In this document: piece after piece, positions 28,601-39,500 of the stretch | Position numbering within the stretch: the first letter of the stretch is position 1 | Layout: each line of letters starts with the position of its first letter | NCBI RefSeq assembly: GCF_023343835.1 | Contig: NC_064447.1 | Span: 2,542,001-2,606,000 of the forward strand | Length of the DNA: 64,000 nucleotides | Source of the DNA: Lagopus muta | Taxonomy: Eukaryota > Chordata > Aves > Galliformes > Phasianidae | Direction of reading: 5' to 3' | Translations under genes and position numbers: made by a program | Notes under the pieces: model-generated | The model's input: the letters and a program-made list of their open reading frames with translations, nothing else | Told to the model about the DNA's origin: nothing | Databases searched by the model: none

Positions 28601-31600
28601 TTGGTCACAGCTCTTCCTGTGACATAGGAAATCTGCCCTCTCTCCTGTTCAGGCAGCAGCGTGTGGCTCTCCTCACGTGATGCCCTGGTTCTCTTTATAT
28701 TCAGGGCCTCTCTCTGCTGTGTTTTATCAGCACCTTGCACAAGCTCCCTGCTACTTTCTCCTTGAGGTAAGCATTCCCTGTCCAGGACTTCATGCTGTGA
28801 GCTTTCTGCATAGCAGTTAAACTCTTGGACCAGCCTGAATGCTGAGTAAAGAAGCTACTCTGTTGTCCTCTAATGGTGTCTGCTATAACTATCTCTGAAC
28901 TTACAGGTTAGCATTTATCAGAGCAAATGTCTCTAAAGCTTGAAGAGGGCTCCTCTGTCCAGGAATTGTTGTATATTCCTTCTCCACTGCCTGTGTTGTC
29001 AGCAGCTGGATCGACAGAGGGCTCCACTTATTTAAAGGCTTGAGATCCTATATAAGTTACCTGTCTTGACACAGCAGGGCTGTTTTTGGGTGAGGTAGGC
29101 AGCAGTTTTCTACAGCTAACCCAAATCAACCTACAAAGGGGGCAATGTGTCCTGTCTCATCTGAGAGCTACAAAGGAGGTTGGACAGGATGTATTTTATG
29201 TTGTTTTATTCCCATGCTAAAAAAAAAGTATATATTGTATAGATGTGAAAAATCTATATCTGACTGACACAGAGAAAACTGGTGATGGGGTGATAAATGG
29301 ATGAGGAGATGCAGTGGGGACAGCAGTGTTGTTCCATAGGCATCCAGTCAGTGACTGCCATGGCTGCAGGAGGCGAGGCTGAGCCAGCCCCATGGGGAAT
29401 TCCCCATCACAGCTCTGCTGCACCCCTTCCAGCTTCCCTTCCTGGCAAGGACAACCATGCTGGCATCTTCACCATTTCATAAGGCCTTTACATATCCCAA
29501 AGCACTTAAGGAAGGCTTGAGCACGTTAGCCCTTTTCAGAGAACTCCCTACGACCAACTGCCCCTTCAGACTTGCACAGCGTACTCTCAGCAAGAGATTC
29601 ATGAGGTTTGCCTTGGCGCTGCCTAGGATTCTTTTGAGATGTCAGTCCCTGATGGAATATCAGAAAAGATCTGAGCATAGGAGGGCTTACCAGGGGCAAA
29701 AACCAGGCATTAGTTCTCTGTACACTAAAGCAGAGGATAATGCCAGAATCATTTGGGTTGGCAGAGACCTTTTGAGAGCCTTTAGTCTGACCCCCCTCTA
29801 CTCAAACAGCATGAGCTCAAGCATCCTGCCCAGGAGCACATCCAGTCAGGTTGTTTGGGTTTGAAGACAAGAAAGTGTCCCTCTTTTGTTCTGATTGATT
29901 GAAGTGAGAAATCACTGCTGTATTTCTGATTGGGTTTCATTTGACTTCACTTTCTAACCTCCAGCTCTTACATCCTTCTGCTAGCAATTTGAGATCTTGC
30001 ACACCCTAGGATGTTCTTCTGATGAGGAATATCTGTGTATCATATAATCTCTTAGCCAAATTTCCAGTAAGCCAAATAGATGGAGCTGTGTGATGGGGGA
30101 GCCTTGCCTAAAGGTATAAACAGTGGTCAAAAATTGCTGTGGAGTTCCTTGTGTATTGAATCTTAAGATATGAATCTCTTCAACCTGCTTTGTGCTTTGG
30201 CTTACAGGACTGTCACAGCTGCACAAGGTAGCTCTAGCAATACAGTACTGTCAGCCTTACCCTCCCCACCTTCTCCTGGGTTAGCAGGCACAGTGGCCTC
30301 ACATGCACTGGGACTTCATCCTTTCACTGCCATTTGGTTGGGCTCTGAAAGGAAACCCTGACCTTCATCTTTCATTTCCTGGTCTTCACAGTGATTCTCT
30401 TTGCTCTGCAGGAAGAGCTGGTGCCCGGATCGTGGGAACAATGCAGGGTGGAGACACAGAGGAAGATGTAAGTAACCAATCCTGTGTGCTTGCAGAGCTC
30501 CTCTGACAATGCTCTAGAGCACCTGCCCTCTCCTCAGCTGGAGACACAGATTCTTACCTGTTCACTCTGTGCCATGGGCTCACATTTCCCCTCCTTCAGT
30601 TGGCTGCTCTCTCCTTTTCAGCACATACTTTTCCATTGTTCTTTTGCTCTTCAGGTCTCTGCACGTTGCCCTGTGCTTTAACCTCAGCCTGCAGTGTGTA
30701 AGTTGTGTCACACAGGCTACAGGGATGCTGCTTTGCTGAGCAGATTAATAGGAGGGGATCAGTGCAGTGTAGCAGGAGTTGTATGTGTTGGTGTGAATCT
30801 CCTGATTTACTCTGAAATCGTACCTCTTGGAGCCCTTTCACTGAGCTGTGCTAACATACAGCATCTCAAGCACCAGTGCTGCAGCTGATGGGACAGGGAT
30901 GAGAGCTGAAGTGTGAGCTGGAGCCCTGGACTCCCTGCCTCACAGATACAGCTGTGTCAAAGCTTTGCATCTGGGTAAAGCTGACCTGATGAGCAGATGG
31001 CAACTAGGTTTGTAGAGCAGGCACTGTTCTTACTGCTGTGCTTAGCCTCTGGTGTATGAGTGACTTTTTTATGCCTCTGGGCACTCTTAAGTGGCTACAC
31101 CTGTACTAGAAGATAAAACAGCCTTTGGCCTCAAAGCCAACTGTTCTGATATGGCTTGCAGCCATGCAGCAAGCTCTCTATCCCAAAAAGGTGCCTGTAT
31201 CTAAGCTGACAGCCAGGATCTGTGGGGATGTCCTGATCCCAGGTGATGTTTGAGAAAATGCCAGCTGGCACAGCCCAACCTGTGTTAGGAAGTGGTACAA
31301 ACACTTAAAAACATGATTGTGAGCTCACGTTAGAGCCAGTACAGCTCGTATGGAGCCCTTCTGCCTGACATCCCAGCCAGCACTGCCTGCCAGCAAGGAA
31401 GGCGTGCTCAGAGTTCAGCCATCCCTGCACTGCTGGACCATGTTGATCCTCTCAGCTCTGCCTCTCATTCTGTCCATCCTCGCCTTTTCTCAGGAAATGA
31501 GCTCACAGACCACGCTCTGCTGTTTGCTTCTGCCAGAATGGATCGAGCTAGGGCTGGACACTGCCTTTTGGGTAGTGCTTTATGCCTTTGGTATTTGGAC

Positions 31601-32644
31601 CCATTTCTGGATAGGCTCAGTGCTGCAGGTGAAGACAGTGCACCCTCAGTCACAGCATTGCCCAACAGTCCTTGACCATGTCCTTGCCAGCTTTGTTACT
31701 TCTCCACCCTTTCCATTTCCCTTTTTACCACACACTGTTCCTAGTCCCTTCCCATGTCTCCATCAGCACAGCCCCACGTATCGAGAATGTTTCAGACAGG
31801 GTTACCATATGGTGAGCAGCTCTCTGGGCACCTGCCTGTGCTCGACAGTCAGCCTCAATTTCCCCCATTTCCATTGTAATCTTTTGCCTCCTTCCCTCCT
31901 GCTCCCATTCTGGTTACTTCCTTTTTTTTCTCTTTTATGTTCTTGTATTTTTTCATATTTTTTTTCCTGCTCTGCCTCTCCTGTTCTTCCCACTCTGGTT
32001 GTCCAAGGGGGGAGCTGCCCCAGCCCAGCCAGGCAAGCACAGGACCGTCACCAAGGCACAGGTGGGTTCCTCTCCTGCAATTTCTCTTCCACTAGGCATT
32101 GGTTCTTTGGCCTCACAGTAGGTATGGCTTTGAAGTTCTGCAAGGCTTTTGATATGGCAGATCCAGCAGAAGTCAGGAATGGTGTTTGCTGTGAATTGAG
32201 TGGAGCAGCCCATGTTGAGTGAAGTGCTGGGAGCTGCTGATGGGAGCACGTTCTGCTCCCAGAGGTGCTGAGCTGTGGGCTTCCATTGGTTTGGAAGAGC
32301 CTGCTGCTGCTACCTGGGACAGAACAAAGCTGGAACTGCACCTGTGCAGACACGTGGCCTTCCCATAGACCTCAGGTGTGTGATTGGAAGGGAGCAGCTG
32401 AGTGCTGGCCAGGAGCACCATTGCTTCTGAGCTGCCCAAAATGCCTCACACCTGAGAGCTGAAGTGGTGGTGAACGCTGTGTGCTTTCCTGCAGGAGGAG
32501 TCGGGGGATAGCGAGATTGACCTGGATGACGACGAAGATGAGGAGGAGGATGTGGAAGATGACAGCATGGAAATCTCCCCGAGCAAATCCAGCCATCGAG
32601 CAAAGAAGCCAGAGCCTCTGGAGGAAAGCGATAATGACTTCTGA
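13635..32644 (+). CDS. CLUAP1: CLUAP1 (IFT38) C-terminal part, four exons, 5' end outside window
   Basis: Clusterin-associated protein 1 is the IFT38 subunit of the IFT-B complex and acts in cilium assembly. Coding exons are 13635-13707, 22012-22119, 30412-30467 and 32495-32644. Their phases join (0/1, 1/1, 1/0, 0/stop) and all introns are GT-AG. The first exon gives the end of the coiled coil (LMQNRLKEEEQRLLKSG). The second gives an acidic segment (NDDSDVEIQDDEGSDSEVED). The third holds the hallmark RIVGTMQGGD. The last gives an Asp/Glu-rich tail ending EPLEESDNDF and a TGA. This matches the last roughly 129 residues of vertebrate CLUAP1 nearly residue for residue. The N-terminal calponin-homology-like domain and most of the coiled coil must lie upstream. 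Introns are large (8.3, 8.3 and 2.0 kb). The gene is convergent with NLRC3, as in human. Confidence 0.94.
16841..17042 (-). repeat. CR1 LINE fragment (antisense)
   Basis: It contains 'catagaatcacagaatgccc', then 'cagttccaacccctgctgtg', 'caggctgcccagagccacatcc' and 'cctgcagggatggggcatcc', in the order expected for an antisense CR1 3' region. Confidence 0.92.
17512..17576. repeat. Tandem duplication, 31-32-base unit
   Basis: Two adjacent copies begin 'aggttgaacggg' and end 'caatgatttt' or 'cagtgatttc'. A truncated third start follows. It is a local duplication within a CLUAP1 intron. Confidence 0.8.
18640..18728 (+). repeat. CR1 LINE 3' terminus (sense)
   Basis: The sense CR1 end 'gatcttaaaggtcccttcc' leads into 'aacccaaaccattttgtgattcggtgg', a degenerate form of the terminal ATTCTGTG repeat. 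Confidence 0.88.
19326..19342. repeat. Poly(T) run of 17
   Basis: A homopolymer of T in a CLUAP1 intron. It has no recognisable retroposon body attached. Confidence 0.9.
21287..21297. repeat. Poly(A) run of 11
   Basis: An intronic A run after an AT-rich stretch. I see no target-site duplication or SINE body next to it. Confidence 0.85.
24596..24787 (-). repeat. CR1 LINE fragment (antisense)
   Basis: It contains 'agaatcgttaaggttggaaaagacc', then 'atcatcacatccagcc', 'ccactgaccactcctcagtgccacatccccc' and 'gaagtgcttcctcatatcc', all in CR1 antisense order. Confidence 0.9.
27779..27897 (-). repeat. CR1 LINE fragment (antisense)
   Basis: It starts 'atcatagaatcaccaaggtt' and continues 'ggaaaagacc', then 'gatcatccagtctaacc' and 'actaaaccatgtccctcaac', the common avian CR1 3' end. 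Confidence 0.92.
29744..29862 (-). repeat. CR1 LINE fragment (antisense)
   Basis: It contains 'agaatcatttgggttggcagagacc', then 'agtctgacccccctctactc' and 'gcacatccagtcaggttg'. It is more diverged than neighbouring copies. Confidence 0.82.
30468..32494 (+). other. CLUAP1: CLUAP1 last intron, 2.0 kb
   Basis: It runs from donor GTAAGT at 30468 to acceptor 'ctttcctgcag' ending at 32494. It contains a 290-codon open frame (31350-32222) with no recognised homology, and a pyrimidine-rich block at about 31850-31990. Confidence 0.85.
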
Positions 32645-32990
32645 CCCTTCAGCAGCAGGACCAGGAGGCACCTTGAAATGCTTTGGAGGGCACGTGGGCC
32701 AGGAATGAATAGCACCCTGCCACCTGAAAAGTGCTCGTCAGCATCAGTTCAGGAGTTGGTAAATAATGTTCATTAAACTTGAAAATTAAACTTGGATTGC
32801 CAGTCTTGTGACTGCAAAGTATGAGCAGTTTATCCATAATGAGAATCACAGTAATGTGGAGTGCTGTTATTTCCATAATTGCATTAGGACTGGCCCTCAT
32901 GCACTGCAGTGCCAGAAGTCTCACTCCAGTGAGCATCGTGTGCTTGATTTCCCTGCACTTTATTATAACCAAACTGATTTTTTTTGCCTT

Positions 32991-32996
32991 AATAAA
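32991..32996 (+). terminator. CLUAP1: CLUAP1 poly(A) signal
   Basis: AATAAA lies 347 bases after the CLUAP1 stop codon and is the first canonical hexamer downstream. ATTAAA variants occur earlier, near 32773 and 32784. The 3' UTR would be about 0.35-0.4 kb. Confidence 0.75.
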
Positions 32997-33019
32997 GCTG
33001 GATAAAAGCTGCTCTGGGA

Positions 33020-35340
33020 ACGCGTTCAAATTGATTTTAAAAGTGGCTTAAATAATCTATTTGTCCTAAATGTACCCTTTCCTTCACCAAGGGCTTGTAT
33101 CTGCAAAGGGCAGTTGGCCTAAGACAGAAGGCTGCAACTGGGAAACCAGTGTAAGGATCCTCAAAGACTGCCTCAGTGCAGCATCTCTCAGGGTTTCAGC
33201 TGTGTCCTTGGGAGCTGTTCTCAGGCTTAAGCCGTGCTTGAGTGTCCTCAGAGCAACTGTGTGAGGCTGGGCTGTGATTAAATCCATAGGAAATTAGCCC
33301 TTTAATTACCCTTCTGCAGCAGACTGAGCTTTAGGCACTCAAATGGCCCCAAAGTTGGGTTGCTATTGCTTCCTTTTGTTCTTCAACCTTTCTCCGTGTT
33401 CTGTGGGGACCCGAATCCAAAAATGCATAGAAGTTGACTGATAGGTAATGCTGTTCTCATTTTTTCTGTTGGAGAAAAACATTCCTCCATGTACTGAGAA
33501 CAGTTGTATTTTCTGTAAGTAATCATTCACTGTTTTTAGCCTGATTTTTCAATAGGAATGAGATTGCCCCTTCGTCTACCCCTCACTAAAGAGCTTTTAG
33601 GATTCCTGTCCTGTTTCAGTGAACAGTGATTAAGATCCCATATAGTAAATTCCTGCATGCTTTGGGGGGGGAGGGGAGAAAAAAGGGTTGTTGGGGGGAA
33701 TGTTTATGAGAGATTCTCCATTTCCTGCTGAGGAACAAGAGGTGTGGGCAGGAGGCAGATGACAAACTGTGGTAGGAGCTGATGTTAGCATGGGGCAGTG
33801 GTGGCACTGGGATGTTAGCACAGGCACACAGGCACCCAATTGGTGCTCTGCTGCTGGCAGAAGTGCTGAGCTGACTGAGGAGGTCAGTGGGTGATACTTG
33901 TGCCATCAGTGAAAGCAAAAGCTGGAGTTTGTCTGCTGTATCGCCTCTTGTCTTTTAGCTCTGCTTTAGCATCGTGATTTGTCTTTGCAGGAGCAGAAAT
34001 CAGTGCTTGATTAGATGAGTTTGTTCCAGTGTGTGTTCATCAGAGCAGACAAGAGCTCGGCTGTTCTCCCATCCTTTTTTTTCATGCCAGCAAAGTACTT
34101 TGCTTTCCCTCCATCTGAAGAGCCTAAGTCCAACCCCTCTTTTATTGAGCTGAAGGAAGGAACGCACAGCAGTTAGCTGAAAAGCCAGGAGCTCTTCCAT
34201 CTCTCACATCTCTAACACCCAAAGTAGCTTCTCATCAGCTGAGCTCAGAACTGGAAATGCCCTATCAGGATGTGCCAAAGCTTTACAGGTAAATAGTCCA
34301 CGACTTCTGTGTAGTAACAGTACGTGTGTGAGTGCTGCGGCGTGCTGGAACGCACACAGCCCTATGGGCTCGAGCTGAGCTGGTGGTTAGGACCCCTCTT
34401 TGCACCTTTAGTTGTACAGTTAATTGGCATTTGGTACTTCACCTCAAAGCAGGAAGTTGTCAGTGCTGGGCACCTACTGCAGAGCCATTAGGGTGATCCT
34501 CTGGCAGCCAGCAAGGTGCAAAACGTGCTGACTGCATTCCCTTCTCCCAGGGCCTGAAATGTCCTGGTTTTAGCACCTGTGCTGAAAATACTCTTCCATG
34601 TTACTTAGGGAATTTGTTCTGATTCTCCCTGGGTGCTGAAGATGCTTTTGACCTGTGAGGCACATTGCCCACGAGGCTGGGCGCAGTGCTGGAGTTCAGA
34701 GTGTGGTTTCAGAGCGTGTTTTCTGTGCTGTTTTCCTGTACCATAGGCTGAAATGGAAAGCTGAAGTACTGCATCGTGTGCACACAGCCAGGGTCTCTTC
34801 AGGCAGCACTGCCACCTAGCCTTCAGCACAGCCCAATGGCAGCTTCTTCTACCAGGTATGAGCAGCAGGGCAAGAGCAGCCTGCCCCTAGCACTGCTGGA
34901 AAGGAACCCCGTGAGCAATTGCCCCGTTCAGCTCAGGAGTGTTTGCATGCAGCCAGGTGTGTGTAGGTGTGCTCAGACTGATGGATGTGTTTCAAATTGG
35001 TGTTAACCCTTTATGTCCTGGAGCCCCAGGGTACAGGAGGCGGCTTGGGATTGCCGATTGCTGTTTCCCATTGACATTTTGGGGAACATTTCCCAAACCT
35101 TGGGAAATGGGTTTAGGCACAGCTGGCCCCAAGCCTGTCTGCTCTGAAGTATTGGTGACCGAGGGAGGATTTCAGTGCCATTATTTCCTGTTGGAGAAAG
35201 CGAGCCAGCTCCTGAGATGTAACAGTCACACTGGAAGAGGTGTGAGGTCCCCATCCAGGCAGAGGGACACAGGTCTGGTAGTGCACCTCAGTGTCCTGTG
35301 TGATCACCCACAACCAACAGAGGAAGGCAGTGCAAAGTGT
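33020..35340. other. Intergenic DNA between convergent CLUAP1 and NLRC3
   Basis: No exon was recognised here. There is a G-rich stretch at 33661-33702. A second one, at about 35471-35526, lies within the likely NLRC3 3' UTR. I saw no CR1 copy. Confidence 0.7.
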
Positions 35341-35359
35341 ATTTTCAGCTAGGATCTCA

Positions 35360-35365
35360 TTTATT
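35360..35365 (-). terminator. NLRC3: Candidate NLRC3 poly(A) signal
   Basis: TTTATT on the + strand reads AATAAA on the gene strand, about 1.24 kb beyond the NLRC3 stop. It is the nearest canonical hexamer I found. A further one is at 34141-34146, so the true 3' end is uncertain. Confidence 0.5.
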
Positions 35366-36599
35366 TCCAAGCATGTACATATGGCACAGCTCACCCCAGC
35401 GTTCCCCCAGGCTCAGCTCACAGAGGTGCTCAGAGCAGCTGCTCACTGCCCTGATTCCACGTGTCCGAGTGCGGCTCTGGGAGGTGAAGGGAGAGGGGCT
35501 GCTGGCTGTGGGGGTCGGGGGGGGTTGCACAGAGTGGCTGCTGCTCCAGCTGCGAACCCAGCACCTTCTTGAGAGCCACCACACCTGCCACACACACAGA
35601 GGCATCACCTGGCACCTCTGCTTTCGGCAGCCACTTGCTTGGAAGGTGACCCAATGGCAAGAGCAGGGAGCCCAGTGGTCCTCAGCTTGAGGGACAGAAC
35701 TTTGTCCTGAGGCACTCCTGCACCAGGGTGTGCGTGCTGGAGATGGCCCATCTTCATGCAGTGCTGTTCCTCCTGCTCCTTCCTTCCTTCCTCCCAAGGC
35801 CTTTCTCAGTGACTGCACTCCTGCGCCTTCAGATCCCTGTTTCCTCCAAGAGGACATGATGTAGGGCAGCAGTACCAAACACTCGGGAACTGTGTTTGCT
35901 CAGCCAAAGCCAACGTGTTGTTGTGGGCATGGCAAACCACACAGCTGCACAGGGAGCAGCCCCTGCTCTGCAGGGACAAGGGAATGTCAGCCTTTTCATC
36001 TCAGTAGGATTTCAGCAGCATCCTACAGGACTGGGCTGTGTGGCTGCCTGAGGAGGGGCTGCTGTTTCATGCAGTGTTCCGGGCATCCCTAGCAGGCCTA
36101 GACAGAGAAGGGCTGGCACTGGAGCAGTGTGTTGGGACCAGGCTGGGGTGCTGTAGCATTTGCCTACAACATCTTCAGGTGGGTTGTGAGCAGAGCTCCT
36201 GTGCAGTCAGGATGTGCATGGTACAGAACAGCCTGCAGGCACAGCACTGCAGCAAGGGAGGGCTGCTGGCCTATGATGGAGTCGAGTCACCCGTGTGCCT
36301 GTGGGACCTGCCCTGTAGGATCTGCCCCCTCCTCGCTCCCATTTCCTTTTCATCCATTTATGCAGCCTTGAAGCTCCCCCAGCGCCTGAGTGAACAGGCA
36401 AACTGTGCATTCCCCAGCTTCTAACCCTCCTGTGCTGCTGATTCAGAGCCCAGGGACGCAGTAGCAGCTGTGAGCCCCTGTGGGGCCATACTGAGAGCTG
36501 CTGGGCTCTCCCTGCCCCAGCTTCCCCTGGATGGGTGGGCAGTGAGCCAAAGGATGTCCTCTGCCCCCCCCGGCCATCTCCTCGCACAGCTGCATGCCC

Positions 36600-39500
36600 T
36601 CACACCACCACCACGCAGTCAGGTGAGTTGGTCCGGATGGCGTCAGAGATCATCTTGGCTCCCGACTGGCCGATACGGTTCCCCTGCAGGCTGGGAGCAG
36701 GGAGGAAGAGCAGTTCAGGATCCCCGGTGGGTGTGAGAGGAGCTCCCCAGCCCTGCACCAGGGAGGATCCCTCACCATCCAGCTGAGTGCTCACCACCAC
36801 TTACTTGACGTAGGTGAGGCCATGGTTGCCCCTCAGCGCGGTGGCGATGCAGATGGCCCCATCCATGCCTAGGGAGTTCTCCTGCAGGCTGCAGTGGGCA
36901 ATGGGGTCAGGAGGGCTGGAAGGCTCCTGCCTCTCATCCCTAGGAGCAGGATACTTACTTGAGCCAGCGGAGGCTGCGGTTCACCTTCAATGCCTTGGCC
37001 ATTGCCTTGGCCCCTGCCACGCTGATGCAGTTTCCCCTCAAGCTGCAAAGCAAGACAGGCTATCAGGAGGACCCACATCTTCTACAAGGCAGCCCCGGGC
37101 CAGCAGGGGGACACGATATGGGAAGCAAGCTGTGCTGAGCCCAGCATGGGGATCTCAGACACCCCAGGGGGCAGCATCACAGTCATGGGTGCTCACTGCC
37201 CTGCTGAGCACTTACTCCAGGACCTGCAAGCTGTTGTTGACCATCAAGGCCTCCGCTAGGGCTTGGGCACCGGCTGCACTGATGGAAGCTACCTGGAGAC
37301 TGCAAGAGAACAGAGTCCTTCAGTGTGTGTCCCAAGGAGGCTGCTGTGTGCTAATTAGACGTGCTAATCAGACCAGCTACAGTGGCAGGGCTCTGCCACA
37401 GCCTGTGTGCTCACTGGAGATCTGCCAGCGTAGTGTTGACCTTCAGTGCAGCAGCCAGGGCGGCCATTCCCTCATCCCCAATGGCGTTCTCCTGCAAGCT
37501 GAGACAAGCAAATACTGTGTGTGCCCTGAGCAGATGGGGGCAGGGAAATGGGCAGCAAAGTGCATCAAGAATGGGGTGTGGTGTGCCAGAGTGCTTGGGG
37601 GGCCACACACATCCAGCACCCCCAACCAGGGACCAGGGATGGGGACGGGATGGGGCACATGGAGGAGGCAAAGGGCAAAGCTAACTCCTGGCTGGTGCCC
37701 ATAGGAGGATGCTGCCCAGAGGTGCTGGAACCTGCCCACCGTATCCATGCTTACTCAAGGCTGACCAGGCTGCCATTGGACTGCAGTGCTTGTGCCAGGG
37801 CCACGGCTGCTTGCGTCTGAATGAAGTTCCACTGCAGGCTGCGAGAGGAACAAGGTGTGAAGTGTGTGGCTATGGGATGGCCCAATCCCTCTCTGTGCTC
37901 AGCACCCATTCACCCAGAGCGAACCCCTGTGGGTGCATCCAGGATGGCACAGTCTGTGGGAGAGCAAATCAGGGACACACCGGGTCCGATGGAAACTCAC
38001 TGGAGGGATGTGAGTGCCCGGTTCTCCTTCATGGCCAAAGCGATGGCCTTGCCACCTTCATCATGCAGCAGGTTGGCTGCCAAGCTGGAGGCAGAGAACA
38101 GAGGACATCATCACACACAGGTTGGGACGGCCCTGCACAGCAGGCTGGGTGCCTCCCCGGGCCCGTTGGACTTACTCCAGCTTCTTGAGGGTGCAGTTGG
38201 TGCGCAGGGCATGGGCGATGGCGGGGCCGCCCTCCTTGCTGATGGAATTCTCCCGCAAACTGGGGAAACACCAGGGCTGGGGAGGAGCATGGGGGGACCG
38301 TCCGCTCCCCACCACCCCTTGGCCCCTCTCCAGGGCTGCAGCCATGCATTGCAACAGCATCTCCAGCACCATCTGCATTTCTGTTCCCTGCATTGCTGCC
38401 CGCAGTGAAACAGAAACCGCAGCTTTCCTCGTCCCTGCCTAGAAGACAAGCCTGAGAGCTGGCTTTGTGGTGCGGGGCTGTGCACAAAAACTCTGTCCTA
38501 AAGCTCTAACTACTACTAGATGCCAAATCTATTAGGAGAGCCTAAGATGTGAGGACGATGGCTGATGTTGGAGGTACCTCAGGGTCCTTCTGCCCCAGCT
38601 CTGCCCCAGGAGGACACCCAGAGCAGAGCGCAGCCCCACAGGCAGGCAGTTTTGTGAGAGCTCTGAGGAGGAGACCCTGCAGCACCTGGGCAGCCTGTGC
38701 CAGGGCTCCAGCACAGCACAGCAGTGCTGCCTGGTTGTTCCCCTGTGCATTTGGGCTGGCTGTCAGCTGGCTGAAGCTGCCACATGTGCCCCGCTCCCTG
38801 GAGCTGCTAGTTTTCCCTGCACATCCAGCATATGTGAACACTGTAGGATTATCAGGCTTTTTTCCCAGCCTCCCCCACTGCGATTTATTGTGACGTGGCT
38901 GCACTGATACAGTCTCATGGGGAGAAAGTCAAGAGCACAAAGAAGAGCTCTCAGCCATCAGAGGGACCAAAGCTGCTTTCAGCATCTGAAAGCACTTGTG
39001 GAAGCAGCCAGGCACAGCCCTGCATGCCGAGGAGCTCTGGCATCCCCATGTCCTGGTTGCTGTGAGGGCTGTGCATTGCAGGAGCCACTATCCGACAGGG
39101 TGGCCAGTGGGGCCATCACTTACTTGAGGTCGATGAGTCCCTTGTTGGAGCAGAGAGCTGCTGTCAGCGCACTGACCCCAGTGTTACTGATGGAATTACT
39201 CTGCAGACTGACACAGACAGAGGGAGGCGTTAGGATGGGACAGCTGAGCCATCGCTGTGGGGCTGTGTTTGGGGTGAGAGGCCGTGTTTCACCGGGGAAC
39301 TGGCAGCTCCCACAGCGGGGAGCCAAGGCTAAAGGAGCAAACGTGGAAGGGGCAGTGGGGCAGCAGGGCTACCAGGCAGGGAGCGCTCACTCGAGGCTTT
39401 GCAGACTGTGATTGACCTTCAGGGCTTCAGCCAAGGCAACCGAGCCGCTGTCTCCTACAGAGTTGCTGGAGAGCCTAAGACATGAGGACAAGAGAGCATT

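Larger units (their letters stand above)
22120..30411 (+). other. CLUAP1: CLUAP1 intron, 8.3 kb
   Basis: It runs from donor GTACTT at 22120 to acceptor 'tttgctctgcag' ending at 30411. It contains three CR1 fragments (near 24596, 27779 and 29744). Nothing else recognisable was seen. Confidence 0.8.

Noticed and set aside
38529-38552. A copy of 'ggagagcctaaga..tgaggac', which is also the exon/intron edge of the LRR exon at 39391-39474; considered as a relic of a lost LRR exon
   Set aside because: Only about 20 of 22 bases match, a level expected roughly once by chance in a window this size, and the LRR order already matches mammalian NLRC3 with no missing unit.
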